A DNA stretch of 64,000 nucleotides from Acidimicrobiaceae bacterium (lineage in GTDB: Bacteria > Actinomycetota > Acidimicrobiia > Acidimicrobiales > RAAP-2): contig PKXJ01000032.1 of the NCBI GenBank assembly GCA_003132305.1, forward strand, positions 377,275-441,274. Direction: 5' to 3'. Below, one piece after another: positions 1-8,047 of the stretch (position 1 is the first letter of the stretch; each line of letters opens with the position of its first letter). Made by a program: the position numbers and the translations under genes. Below the pieces are notes generated by a model. The model did no database searches. It was not told the DNA's origin and saw nothing but the letters and a program-made list of their open reading frames with translations.

Positions 1-670
1 GTGGTCGTGAGAGCGTCGTGAGCACGTAGGTCGGGCGAAAACCGAGCGCCGTGGCGAGATCTTTTCCCGAAAGTGACGTACGGCGAGTCGACTCGATCGT
101 TCGAATCGCGTGCGCGTCTTCACAGAGCAGCCACACGTCGTCGCCGAACCATCCAAAGCGCACCCACGTCGAACCGTCGTCGGGTCGACGGAGCAGCTGC
201 GGCCCTCGATCGGCACCGATAAGCGCGACACTCGGTCGTTCGCCACGAAACTCCCAGTAGGGCGCGCTCGGGCCTCGAAAGCCAAAGAGCGGGCCGTCGG
301 CGGGACTCGCCAACTGCTCAAGCCAGCCGCGGACCCTTCGTCCCCGGTACGTGCCGAGGCGTCGGGGCAGATCGAGCAACGTCACCGCCTCGGGTTGGGC
401 GAGATCGTCGCGCTCGACGTTCTCGGCGAGCTGGCCCTCCACGACGTCAAAGGCCGCGAGGTCCGTCTCGACGTGCGCGGGCCACGGGACGCGCCAACGC
501 ACGATGGCCTGACTCGCGAGGTCGACCACCGTGGTTGACTCGTTGGTCGACCCGAGCACGAGACCGTGGACCGTCGAACCGCCCGACAGGTCCACCGACG
601 CCCGTTGGGGTGTTCGTTCGATGAGCCGCTTGGTCGCTCGAACGGCGGGGTCACGATTTAAGAGAGCCAC
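1..670 (-). CDS. Unknown protein, 3' end cut by the window edge
   Basis: An open frame on the minus strand starts at a GTG at 670 and runs without a stop to base 1, giving about 223 residues. The start lies 13 bases inside the end of the upstream thioredoxin-domain gene, so the two are probably translationally coupled. The product starts MALLNRDPAVRATKRL and is rich in Trp, Arg and Asp, with no predicted membrane segment or signal peptide and no motif I recognise. Overlapping frames on both strands lack the alternating charged/hydrophobic pattern of a folded protein, so I take this frame as real. Function unknown. Confidence 0.6.
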   Translation of the reverse strand, partial: MALLNRDPAVRATKRLIERTPQRASVDLSGGSTVHGLVLGSTNESTTVVDLASQAIVRWRVPWPAHVETDLAAFDVVEGQLAENVERDDLAQPEAVTLLDLPRRLGTYRGRRVRGWLEQLASPADGPLFGFRGPSAPYWEFRGERPSVALIGADRGPQLLRRPDDGSTWVRFGWFGDDVWLLCEDAHAIRTIESTRRTSLSGKDLATALGFRPTYVLTTLSRP

Positions 671-2670
671 GAGTGACGAACCTCTCGAAGTTGCGCGTCC
701 AGCGCGTCAACGCTGGACGCGGGGAGCGAGCAGACGCCCCCACGACAGACGTACGCGAGACCCTCGTCGCGATCGACGAGAAGCGGAGAGGTGCCTGATC
801 CAGTAATCAAAATCGTGCGCGGCATCGCCATCGATCGTACGTGATGAGCCCAGTCGCCTTGAACGCCCGGAATAACGACCTCCACGCCCTCGAGCGCGAA
901 TCCGGCCGCCGCGACGAGGTCGGGTACGGCGCTCGGGTGAGAGACCAAGAGTGTTCCCGCGAGTTCTACGAGTCGTTGCGCCACGACGAGAAGCTCCTGG
1001 TCGCCTCGACAGAGTGCCGTGCGCGCGAGGGCGCGCGTCGACACCGCGTGGGCCGAGGGTGTCGCACCGTCGAAGATCTCCTTTGGTCTCGTTGCCAGAT
1101 CGCCCACGAGGTCACTCTGGCTAAAGACACCGCCGCCCTGCGACGGTGTCTGGGCGCTCGGCACCGGCCCATCCCAGTAGTGATCGATCAGAAAGTGCGC
1201 GACGTCGTTCGCGCCCTCGAGCCATTCGTCGTCACCGGTCAATTCAAAAGCGTCGATCATCGCGTCGACGAGCCAAGCCACGTCGCTCGCTGTCGCGTGC
1301 GCCTGACGACGCTCCGTTCGCCACCACGTGGCGTCCGAGAAGTGTGTCGTCGATAGTGAGCGCAACAGGTCAAGACCGTACGTCTCGAAGTCGCGATCGT
1401 CGCTGCGAAGCAACGCCGACGCGATCATGGCGTTCCACTCCAAGATGACCTTTTCGTCGCGACTCGGCTGCACCCTCGTCGCACGCTTCGCCATCAGTGC
1501 CGTGTGCGCGAGGCTGAACGACGACGGCGTGAAGAACGGTTCGCCGTCACCCAGGCGCGGAATGGATCGACCTTCGAACCGACCGGGTGCCTCGACCCTC
1601 CAGCGAGCCAGCACGTCGACGAGCCGATCACTCAGGGCGTGTTCGCGCAGCACTTCTTCGATCTCGTCGGCTGTCCAGGTGACGTGCGAACCTTCGACCC
1701 CACCGGCGTCGGCGTCGAGTGACGACGAGTAGCCGTCGTCACGACGTAGTTCGCGCACGACGAAACCGAGGGTGTCCAGCGCCACCTCTCTCCACTCGGA
1801 CCGATTCATTGCGAGGCTGGCTTGGAGATAGCAGCGCGCGAGCAGCGCTTGATCGCTCAGCATTTTCTCAAAGTGTGGGACGTGCCAGACCGCGTCGACG
1901 CTGTAGCGCGCGAAGCCCCCACCGAAGTGGTCGTAGAGACCGCGACGCGACATTGCGTCCAGCGTTCGAGTGACGGCGCTACGCGCTTCATCGTCCTCGA
2001 ACTCGAGCAGGGCCTCAACGAGGCTGGGACGAGGAAACTTCGGTGCCGTACCGAATCCGCCGTCGGCGTCAACTTGCTCGATGAGTTCGGCGCGTAGGTG
2101 ACGGCGAACCACGCTGAGATCGATCGCGTCTCGAAAGGGTGCGAGATGGTCGATGAAGAGAACTTCGCGCGCGAGAGCGTCCGAGAGTTCACCGGCCTGG
2201 CGTTCGACGAGTTCTCGCTGGTTGATCCAGGCTTCGTGCAAGGCCTCCAAGAGACGCGCAAAACCGACTTGACCACCGCGATCAGTGGGTGGGTAGTAGG
2301 TACCGGCCATGAAGGGCTTTCCATCGGGCAAGAGAAAGACGGACATCGGCCAGCCGCCGTGTCCGGCGACGAGCTGCGTCGCGGCCATGTAGAACGCGTC
2401 GACGTCCGGTCGCTCCTCACGATCGACTTTGATGGGGATGAAGTTCTCGTTCAAGAGCCGAGCAATCTCTATATCCTCGAAGGACTCGTGGGCCATGACG
2501 TGGCACCAGTGACACGCCGCGTAGCCCACGGATAGAAATATCGGTCGGTCAGTGCGCTTCGCTTCGTTAAGCGCGTCCTCGCCCCACGTGCGCCACAAGA
2601 CGGGGTTGTCCACATGATCCAAGAGGTAGGACGAGCCCAGCTCGTTCCTTACGTCTCTCAGTAGTGGCAT
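658..2670 (-). CDS. YyaL-type thioredoxin-domain protein (DUF255 / SSP411 family)
   Basis: About 670 residues. The N-terminal domain is thioredoxin-like with the family hallmark GYAACHWCHVM (CxxC at about residues 53-56), followed by NENFIPIKVDREERPDVD and GGWPMSVFLLPDGKPF. The rest is the (alpha/alpha)6-barrel-like region typical of YyaL and spermatogenesis-associated protein 20. The family's biochemical role is not settled; a redox or sugar-epimerase-like role has been proposed. The frame is open to a GTG at 2715, but the ATG at 2670 gives the usual family N-terminus (MPLLRDVRNELGSSYL) and a TAAGGT -10-like hexamer lies inside the longer form, so the shorter start is preferred. It overlaps the next minus-strand gene. 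Confidence 0.9.
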   Translation of the reverse strand: MPLLRDVRNELGSSYLLDHVDNPVLWRTWGEDALNEAKRTDRPIFLSVGYAACHWCHVMAHESFEDIEIARLLNENFIPIKVDREERPDVDAFYMAATQLVAGHGGWPMSVFLLPDGKPFMAGTYYPPTDRGGQVGFARLLEALHEAWINQRELVERQAGELSDALAREVLFIDHLAPFRDAIDLSVVRRHLRAELIEQVDADGGFGTAPKFPRPSLVEALLEFEDDEARSAVTRTLDAMSRRGLYDHFGGGFARYSVDAVWHVPHFEKMLSDQALLARCYLQASLAMNRSEWREVALDTLGFVVRELRRDDGYSSSLDADAGGVEGSHVTWTADEIEEVLREHALSDRLVDVLARWRVEAPGRFEGRSIPRLGDGEPFFTPSSFSLAHTALMAKRATRVQPSRDEKVILEWNAMIASALLRSDDRDFETYGLDLLRSLSTTHFSDATWWRTERRQAHATASDVAWLVDAMIDAFELTGDDEWLEGANDVAHFLIDHYWDGPVPSAQTPSQGGGVFSQSDLVGDLATRPKEIFDGATPSAHAVSTRALARTALCRGDQELLVVAQRLVELAGTLLVSHPSAVPDLVAAAGFALEGVEVVIPGVQGDWAHHVRSMAMPRTILITGSGTSPLLVDRDEGLAYVCRGGVCSLPASSVDALDAQLREVRHSWLS

Positions 2671-2687
2671 CGTGAACCCACCGTGAG

Positions 2688-2693
2688 ACCTTA
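2688..2693 (-). promoter_or_regulatory. -10-like hexamer TAAGGT of the YyaL gene
   Basis: TAAGGT on the minus strand lies 17 nt before the ATG at 2670, predicting a transcript that starts about 11 nt before the start codon. Its position argues against the GTG start at 2715. Confidence 0.35.
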
Positions 2694-2743
2694 GGCGTTC
2701 GCTTTCGTTTCGCACTCATCGCCTGCGAGGAACGAACCTTGCG

Positions 2744-3319
2744 TCAGACCTCACGCGAGGCGCGTTGACGTTCCCACTCATCCTTTCGAATGGCCATGAC
2801 AATCTCGTCGGTCCACTCATCCTTGACGAACTCGTTTTCGACGAGGTGGGCTTCTTGATGGAGTCCGACCTTTTCCAGCGATCGCACCGAGGCCGCGTTG
2901 CGCGCGTCGCATCGCCCGACGACTCGATGCAGCCCGTACTGGGTGAAGGCGAGGAGGAGGAGTTCTTCGTAGACCTCGCTCGCGACACCGAGACGTTGAT
3001 AGTCGGGGTGCAAGGAGCCGCCCATCTCACCCTGGCGGTGCTCGTTGTCGACCCATCGCAGCACGAAGTCGCCAATCACGCGTTTCGTGTCGCGAAGTTC
3101 GACGGCCACGTTGAGGATGTTGTCCTCGGTGGCCCCCTCGGGCTTGGCGAGGCGACCTAGCAACGTCTCGAGCGTCTCGGTGCGGTCGCGGGGTTCCGTG
3201 TAGAGGTAACGATTCACTTCCTCGTTGGCGTAAATGAGGGCGAGATCATCGAGATCGTCGAGCGCAAAGCGTCGCATCGTCAAACGAGTCGTCAGACGCG
3301 GCTGCGAGAGTTGAACCAT
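2744..3319 (-). CDS. GNAT-family N-acetyltransferase (RimJ/RimL type)
   Basis: 191 residues, the normal size for the RimJ/RimL branch of GNAT acetyltransferases, which transfer acetyl from acetyl-CoA to an amine. It begins with the typical LTTRLTMRRFALDDLDDL strand-helix unit; the acetyl-CoA loop is represented by HPDYQRLGVASEVYEELL (about residues 103-120), followed by GLHRVVGRCDARNAASVRSLEKVGL, the classic C-terminal part. The substrate cannot be told from sequence. The ATG at 3319 is preceded at 6 nt by TAGAAC, suggesting a leaderless transcript. The gene is upstream of, and collinear with, the YyaL gene. Confidence 0.9.
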   Translation of the reverse strand: MVQLSQPRLTTRLTMRRFALDDLDDLALIYANEEVNRYLYTEPRDRTETLETLLGRLAKPEGATEDNILNVAVELRDTKRVIGDFVLRWVDNEHRQGEMGGSLHPDYQRLGVASEVYEELLLLAFTQYGLHRVVGRCDARNAASVRSLEKVGLHQEAHLVENEFVKDEWTDEIVMAIRKDEWERQRASREV

Positions 3320-3325
3320 TCGTAC

Positions 3326-3331
3326 GTTCTA
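3326..3331 (-). promoter_or_regulatory. -10 element of GNAT gene, leaderless arrangement
   Basis: TAGAAC on the minus strand, then 6 nt (GTACGA), then ATG at 3319. One of a set of TANNNT-N6-start arrangements in this window. Confidence 0.45.
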
Positions 3332-3404
3332 GTTCGCGGCCGCGTCAGAGTGAAAGGGCGTCGCTGACTACTGTGAAAACGACGACAACGAGAAGGAGAG
3401 ATCG

Positions 3405-4367
3405 ATGACCGAGCCACTTCGCTGGGGCGTACTCGGCACCGGGGGAATTGCCCACACGTTCGCGAGCGATCTTCGCTTCACCGACGACGGCGTCGTCGCG
3501 GCGGTGGGGTCACGGTCGAAGGTTTCGGCCGACGCCTTTGGCGACGAGTTCGACGTACCGCGACGTCACGCGTCCTACGAGGACCTGGTTCGCGACGACG
3601 GGGTCGACGTCATCTACGTGGGCACTCCTCACCCCCTGCACTTCGCGAACGCCATGCTGGCCCTCGAGCACAAAAAACCAGTGCTCGTCGAGAAGGCCTT
3701 CACCATGACGGCTCAAGAGGCTCGCGACCTGGTCGCCGCGGCTCGCTCGAATCAGCTTTTCCTCATGGAGGCAATGTGGACGAGATTCTTACCCCACGTC
3801 GTGGCGTTGCGAGACTTGATCCATAAGGGAGCTCTGGGCGAGATCGTTACCATCGAAGCCGATCACGGCCAGTGGTTTGAGCACGATCCCGGTTCACGCC
3901 TCTTTGCCCCAGAACTCGGAGGGAGTGCCCTTCTGGACCTGGGCGTCTATCCCGTTTCGTTCGCGTCGATGCTCCTCGGCACGCCCGAGCGATTGACCGC
4001 GCTCGTCGATCCGGCCTTCAGTGGCGTCGACGGACAGGCGTCGATGCTCTTTGGCTACGCCCACGGGGCGCAAGCGGTCCTGAACTGTACGTCGGGCGCG
4101 CGTACCGCGACGCGCGCGTGTGTCTCGGGCACGGAGGCGCGAATCGAAATCGACGGGGACTTTTACGCGCCCACGTCCTTCACGCTCATCACTCGTGACG
4201 GCGACGAACAGCGGTTTGACTTTGCCACGCGGGGGCGAGGTCTTCACTATGAGGCGCACGAGGTGGCGAGTTGCCTTCGAGATGGGAAACTCGAGAGCAG
4301 CGTCATGCCCTTGGACGAGAGCGTGTCCATCATGGAAACGATGGAAAGTGTCTTGAATTTTCTCTAG
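3405..4367 (+). CDS. Gfo/Idh/MocA-family NAD(P)-dependent oxidoreductase
   Basis: 320 residues. The N-terminal Rossmann fold shows GVLGTGGIAHTFA (residues 8-20) and DVIYVGTPHPLHF; the EKAFTMT segment supplies the family lysine of the EKP motif. The C-terminal alpha/beta domain begins near residue 125 (EAMWTRFLPH). The WTRF signature resembles dihydrodiol dehydrogenases and sugar or inositol dehydrogenases, so a sugar or polyol is the likely substrate (inference). A good ribosome-binding site (AAGGAGAG) lies 5 nt before the ATG. It is just upstream of a sugar ABC transporter but separated by about 290 bases with its own promoter signals, so a shared pathway is only suggested. Confidence 0.9.
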   Translation: MTEPLRWGVLGTGGIAHTFASDLRFTDDGVVAAVGSRSKVSADAFGDEFDVPRRHASYEDLVRDDGVDVIYVGTPHPLHFANAMLALEHKKPVLVEKAFTMTAQEARDLVAAARSNQLFLMEAMWTRFLPHVVALRDLIHKGALGEIVTIEADHGQWFEHDPGSRLFAPELGGSALLDLGVYPVSFASMLLGTPERLTALVDPAFSGVDGQASMLFGYAHGAQAVLNCTSGARTATRACVSGTEARIEIDGDFYAPTSFTLITRDGDEQRFDFATRGRGLHYEAHEVASCLRDGKLESSVMPLDESVSIMETMESVLNFL

Positions 4368-4438
4368 GGGTGCCGACAACGCTAGTTTCGAGCACGCACG
4401 CGAAGTAACCCGAAATACGCCTCGTCGCAGGAGATACT

Positions 4439-4455
4439 GAGCGACGAAGTCGCTC
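4439..4455 (+). terminator. Perfect 7-bp hairpin with GAA loop after the oxidoreductase gene
   Basis: GAGCGAC - GAA - GTCGCTC lies 72 bases after the oxidoreductase stop codon, flanked by a further CAGGAG/CTCCTG repeat. There is no T-run after it, so termination is only one possible role; a protein-binding inverted repeat upstream of the transporter operon is another. Confidence 0.35.
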
Positions 4456-4588
4456 CTGTCAACGGTGGGGTTCGTTGGCGTACGGCGCGAGTGATTTTTG
4501 GGGCCGTGCGAAACTCGGTGCCTGTGGATTCCTGGATGGCGAACTTCTTAGAGAACTCTTACGTGCTACCTTTTCCTGCGGACGTTGC

Positions 4589-4616
4589 TTGTCACGGGGC
4601 GTTCGAGAAGTAATCA
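4589..4616 (+). promoter_or_regulatory. Candidate promoter of the sugar ABC transporter operon
   Basis: TTGTCA (4589-4594) and TAATCA (4611-4616) are separated by 16 nt, close to sigma-70/SigA consensus spacing, and lie 46-73 nt before the ATG of the binding protein. An imperfect inverted repeat (TTGGCA ... TGCCA) lies between the -10 and the gene and could be an operator. Confidence 0.35.
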
Positions 4617-4661
4617 CAATGTTGGCATCGTTGGGGTGCCACTGAAGGGTTGGGGAAAACA

Positions 4662-5894
4662 ATGAAATTGAAAAAAGCTAGGGCCCTCACGGCCGTCGCT
4701 TTGGCGGGTACGTTTGCCGTCTTGGCGATTCCGACACTGAGTTCGGCGGGGGGAACTGTTTCTGCGACGACGTTTAACGCGAACTACACCACCATGGCGG
4801 ACTTGACGTCGATTACTCACGCTGGTAAGGGTGCGATTGGCGTTATCTTGCCGGACGAAGTTTCGTCGAACCGCTACGTCGACTTTGACGCACCGAACTT
4901 GACGACCGCTTTGACCGACGCGGGACTTCCGGCGACGGACCTAAGTGTTCAGAACGCGTTGGGTGTAGACGCCACTGAGATCAGCATTGCTCAGGGTGAC
5001 ATCGCTTCGGGCGACAAGGTGCTCATCATGGACCCACTCGACGCAACTACGGGTGTCACCATTGAGGCGGCGGCTGCCAAGGCTGGCGTAAAGGTCATTG
5101 ACTACGACCGTCTTACGGTTGGTGGAAGTGGCGCGTACTACGTGAGCTTCAACAACGTGGCCGTCGGTACGCTCATCGGACAGGGCGCGCTCTCCTGCAT
5201 CACTTCGTGGAAGATCAAGAAGCCACTGTTGTACGTGATGAACGGCAGCACGACGACTGACAACAACGCGGTGTTGTTCGCTCAGGGTTACGACAAGGTT
5301 CTCAACGCCAAGGGCTACAAGGCCAGTGTTGGTGGCGCCGGTAACTCAAAGACGATTGACGAAACTGGCACGGGTACGTGGACGCCTTCGCAGGCTTTGA
5401 CGGACTTCCAGGGCGCGTACGCCAAGAACCCGAAGATCAACGCGGTGGTGACGCCGAATGACGAGAACGCTGCGCCAATCATTTCGTACTTGCAAAAGAA
5501 GGGCCTCAAGCCCACTTCGATTCCCTTCACGGGTCAAGACGCCACGTTGACCGGATTCCAGAACATCATCTCTGGTTACCAGTGCGGCACCGTGTACAAG
5601 CCCATCTGGCAAGAGGCTCAGGCCGCTGCCGCGTTGGCTATCTACATGCGCGCTGGCAAGACACCTCCTGCGGCCCTCGTGAATGGCTCGACGACAGACC
5701 CGTCGAACAGTCGCAAGGTTGCCTCCGTGCTCTTGAAGGCCACGTGGGTTACGGCTACCAAGGTGGAGTCGACGGTTATCGCCAACGGTGTGATTAGCGC
5801 TGCTGCGCTGTGCACCAAGGTAAAGCCAGCCGTTAGGGGTGACAAGAAGATCACCTCCTACGCCGCTGACTGCAAGAAGTACAAGATTAAGTAA
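4662..5894 (+). CDS. Sugar ABC transporter substrate-binding protein (xylose XylF-like)
   Basis: About 410 residues. MKLKKARALTAVALAGTF starts a Sec signal peptide with an Ala-X-Ala-like cleavage region near SSAGG; there is no lipobox cysteine, unusual for a Gram-positive-type binding protein. The mature part is a type I periplasmic-binding fold, with GVILPDEVSSNRYVDFD resembling the xylose-binding branch, AAAKAGVKVIDYDRLTV and NAVVTPNDENAAPII hinge segments. It would deliver a pentose or similar sugar to the permease downstream. A TTG 12 bases upstream is in frame, but the ATG begins a textbook signal peptide. First gene of a three-gene operon. Confidence 0.88.
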   Translation: MKLKKARALTAVALAGTFAVLAIPTLSSAGGTVSATTFNANYTTMADLTSITHAGKGAIGVILPDEVSSNRYVDFDAPNLTTALTDAGLPATDLSVQNALGVDATEISIAQGDIASGDKVLIMDPLDATTGVTIEAAAAKAGVKVIDYDRLTVGGSGAYYVSFNNVAVGTLIGQGALSCITSWKIKKPLLYVMNGSTTTDNNAVLFAQGYDKVLNAKGYKASVGGAGNSKTIDETGTGTWTPSQALTDFQGAYAKNPKINAVVTPNDENAAPIISYLQKKGLKPTSIPFTGQDATLTGFQNIISGYQCGTVYKPIWQEAQAAAALAIYMRAGKTPPAALVNGSTTDPSNSRKVASVLLKATWVTATKVESTVIANGVISAAALCTKVKPAVRGDKKITSYAADCKKYKIK

Positions 5895-5915
5895 GTACGT
5901 AAGAACGGCTTCCCC

Positions 5916-6728
5916 ATGTCCGAGTCTGTTACCAGTAACTCTGCTCACGCGGAGGTGGTAGGGGGCTCGGACGTGGGTGGAGACGGCTCGATGCTGCTGA
6001 GCCTGCGGGGCATCACCAAGAGTTTCGGTGCCGTGCAGGCTCTTCGCCACGTCGATCTCGACGTGCCGGCCGGTCAAGTCACCGCTCTCATCGGTGACAA
6101 CGGTGCCGGAAAGTCGACCCTCATTAAGGCCATCGCCGGTATCTGGGAGCCCACGAGCGGTGAGAAGTTCTGGATGGGCAAGAAGATGCAAACCCACACG
6201 CCCAAGGACGCTGCCAATCTGGGCATCGCCACCGTCTATCAAGATCTTGCCCTCTGTGACAACCTCGACATCGTCGCCAACATGTACTTGGGCTACGAGG
6301 CCACCAAGCATGAGGTGTTGGACGAAATTGCGATGGAAAAGACGGCACAACAGACGTTGAAAGATCTGTCCGTTTCGACCGTTCAGTCAGTTCGTCAAAT
6401 TGTTGGTTCACTCTCGGGCGGTCAGCGACAGGCCATTGCCGTCGCGCGTGCCGTCATGCGCGACGCGAAGCTCGTCATCCTGGACGAGCCCACGGCCGCC
6501 CTCGGCGTCACCCAAACCGCACAGGTCCTGGATTTGATGACGACACTCGCCTCCAGAGGTATCGGCGTGCTCGTTATCTCGCACAACCTCAATGACGTCT
6601 TTGAAGTAGCCGATCGGCTTGCCGTAATGTATCTCGGCACACTGGTGAGCAGTGGGCCCAAATCGAACTACACCATGTCAAGCGCCGTAGAACTGATCAC
6701 CACCGGCACGACTTCTCGTGCCGCGTAA
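5916..6728 (+). CDS. Sugar ABC transporter ATP-binding protein (single nucleotide-binding domain)
   Basis: 270 residues with Walker A GDNGAGKST (about 60-68), Q-loop YQDLALCDNL, signature LSGGQRQ (166-172), Walker B LVILDEP (186-192) and switch ISHN. It powers import through the permease encoded next. RbsA/XylG proteins usually carry two such domains (about 500 residues); this has one, as in FrcA-like systems, so it must act as a homodimer. It follows the binding-protein gene by 21 bases. Confidence 0.93.
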   Translation: MSESVTSNSAHAEVVGGSDVGGDGSMLLSLRGITKSFGAVQALRHVDLDVPAGQVTALIGDNGAGKSTLIKAIAGIWEPTSGEKFWMGKKMQTHTPKDAANLGIATVYQDLALCDNLDIVANMYLGYEATKHEVLDEIAMEKTAQQTLKDLSVSTVQSVRQIVGSLSGGQRQAIAVARAVMRDAKLVILDEPTAALGVTQTAQVLDLMTTLASRGIGVLVISHNLNDVFEVADRLAVMYLGTLVSSGPKSNYTMSSAVELITTGTTSRAA

Positions 6729-6769
6729 TCGGCAACCGACGAGCCTCATTACTTTCGAAAGGCATTTTC

Positions 6770-8014
6770 TTGTCCGCGACATCTGACCCCGCGCCCGCCG
6801 CTACTGAGAACTCTCCTCGGACCAGCTTGAGTGGTCGCGTAGGGGGACTCATCGGTTCCGACGTGGGCATCGTTCCGGTTCTCATCGCCCTGGTAGTGCT
6901 CATCATCTACTTCCAGGTTCGAAGCTCCGTCTTTCTCTCGGCGGACAACGTCACCAACCTCTTTATCCAAGCGGTGGGCTTCATCTTGCTCGGTATGGCC
7001 GAGGTGTGGCTTCTGCTCTTGGGCGAAATTGACTTATCACTCGGCTGGGTCGCCGGCATGAGTGGGTCGATCGCGGCGATCTACACCAACGTAAAGTTTG
7101 GATGGCCCTGGTGGCTGGCGTTCCTCGCGGCGCTGGCGTTCTGCACGGCCATCGGTGCGCTGTGGGGCGTGCTCGTCGTGCGATTGAAACTTCCCTCGAT
7201 CATTGTCACGCTCGCGGGTAGCTTCATCGTGGAAGGTCTGCTCCTCTACATTCTTGACCACGTCTTTAACGGCGGTGGCGCGCCGGTGCAAAGCAACGTG
7301 CTCAGCAACTTGACCAACGGTGACCTGACGCCGACCTTCACCTGGATATTTGTCATTGCGGTGATTGTCATTTCGGCCACGGTGCTGATCGTGAGAGAAC
7401 GGGCGCGTAGGAAAGCCGTCCTCGTCGTCGCTCCGTTCTACCGGATCGTCGTCAAGCTCGCGGCGCTGAGTGTCATGGGAATAGTTCTGGCTCTTTTGTT
7501 CAATTCGAACCGCGGAAGCTTCATTCCGATCGAGGGTATGCCCTTCGCCGTGCCGTTGATCATTGGCATCGTGGCGATCTACTCCTTCATTTTGAGTCGA
7601 ACGAAGTTCGGTCGCTACATGTACGCCATCGGCGGTAACACCGAGGCCGCACGGCGGGCCGGCATTCCCGTCAACCGTTATCGCGTCTACGCCTTCATGC
7701 TTGGTGGCTTCACGGCGGGCGTCGGCGGACTCTTTTACGTGTCGCGACTCGGGGGATACTCCTCGAGTTCGACCGACTCCACCCTGGTGCTCTACGCCGT
7801 GGCGGCAGCGGTCATCGGCGGCACGAGTCTCTACGGCGGTCGAGGAAAGATGATCTACCCGTTGGTGGGTGGCATCATCGTGGCCGTTATCTACAACGGA
7901 CTCGTGCTGACCCAAGTGTCGGCACCCATGGAGTTCGTCGTTATTGGCGTGGTGCTTCTGGGCGCCGTGACGGTCGACTCGCTCGCACGGCGAAGTCAAT
8001 CTTTGCTCAAATAG
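6770..8014 (+). CDS. Sugar ABC transporter permease (XylH/RbsC-like)
   Basis: 414 residues with about ten hydrophobic segments. LLLGEIDLSLGWVAGMSG matches the RbsC/XylH signature region, as does the C-terminal YAVAAAVIGGTSLYGGRGK. The length fits XylH (about 390-430) better than RbsC (about 320). The start is a TTG preceded by GAAAGG at suitable distance. It ends the transporter operon and converges on menE with 33 bases between, a stretch containing the palindrome CCGGCGCCGG but no clear terminator. Confidence 0.92.
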   Translation: MSATSDPAPAATENSPRTSLSGRVGGLIGSDVGIVPVLIALVVLIIYFQVRSSVFLSADNVTNLFIQAVGFILLGMAEVWLLLLGEIDLSLGWVAGMSGSIAAIYTNVKFGWPWWLAFLAALAFCTAIGALWGVLVVRLKLPSIIVTLAGSFIVEGLLLYILDHVFNGGGAPVQSNVLSNLTNGDLTPTFTWIFVIAVIVISATVLIVRERARRKAVLVVAPFYRIVVKLAALSVMGIVLALLFNSNRGSFIPIEGMPFAVPLIIGIVAIYSFILSRTKFGRYMYAIGGNTEAARRAGIPVNRYRVYAFMLGGFTAGVGGLFYVSRLGGYSSSSTDSTLVLYAVAAAVIGGTSLYGGRGKMIYPLVGGIIVAVIYNGLVLTQVSAPMEFVVIGVVLLGAVTVDSLARRSQSLLK

Positions 8015-8047
8015 GTTCGCGCACGTGCCGGCGCCGGGCTGACAGCG

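Noticed and set aside
110-538. 142-codon plus-strand frame near the window start
   Set aside because: It lies opposite the minus-strand frame that continues from the YyaL gene and has a low-complexity, Arg/Asp-rich product typical of a shadow in high-GC DNA.
841-2535. Several plus-strand frames of 100-170 codons
   Set aside because: All lie antisense to the clearly conserved YyaL-family gene.
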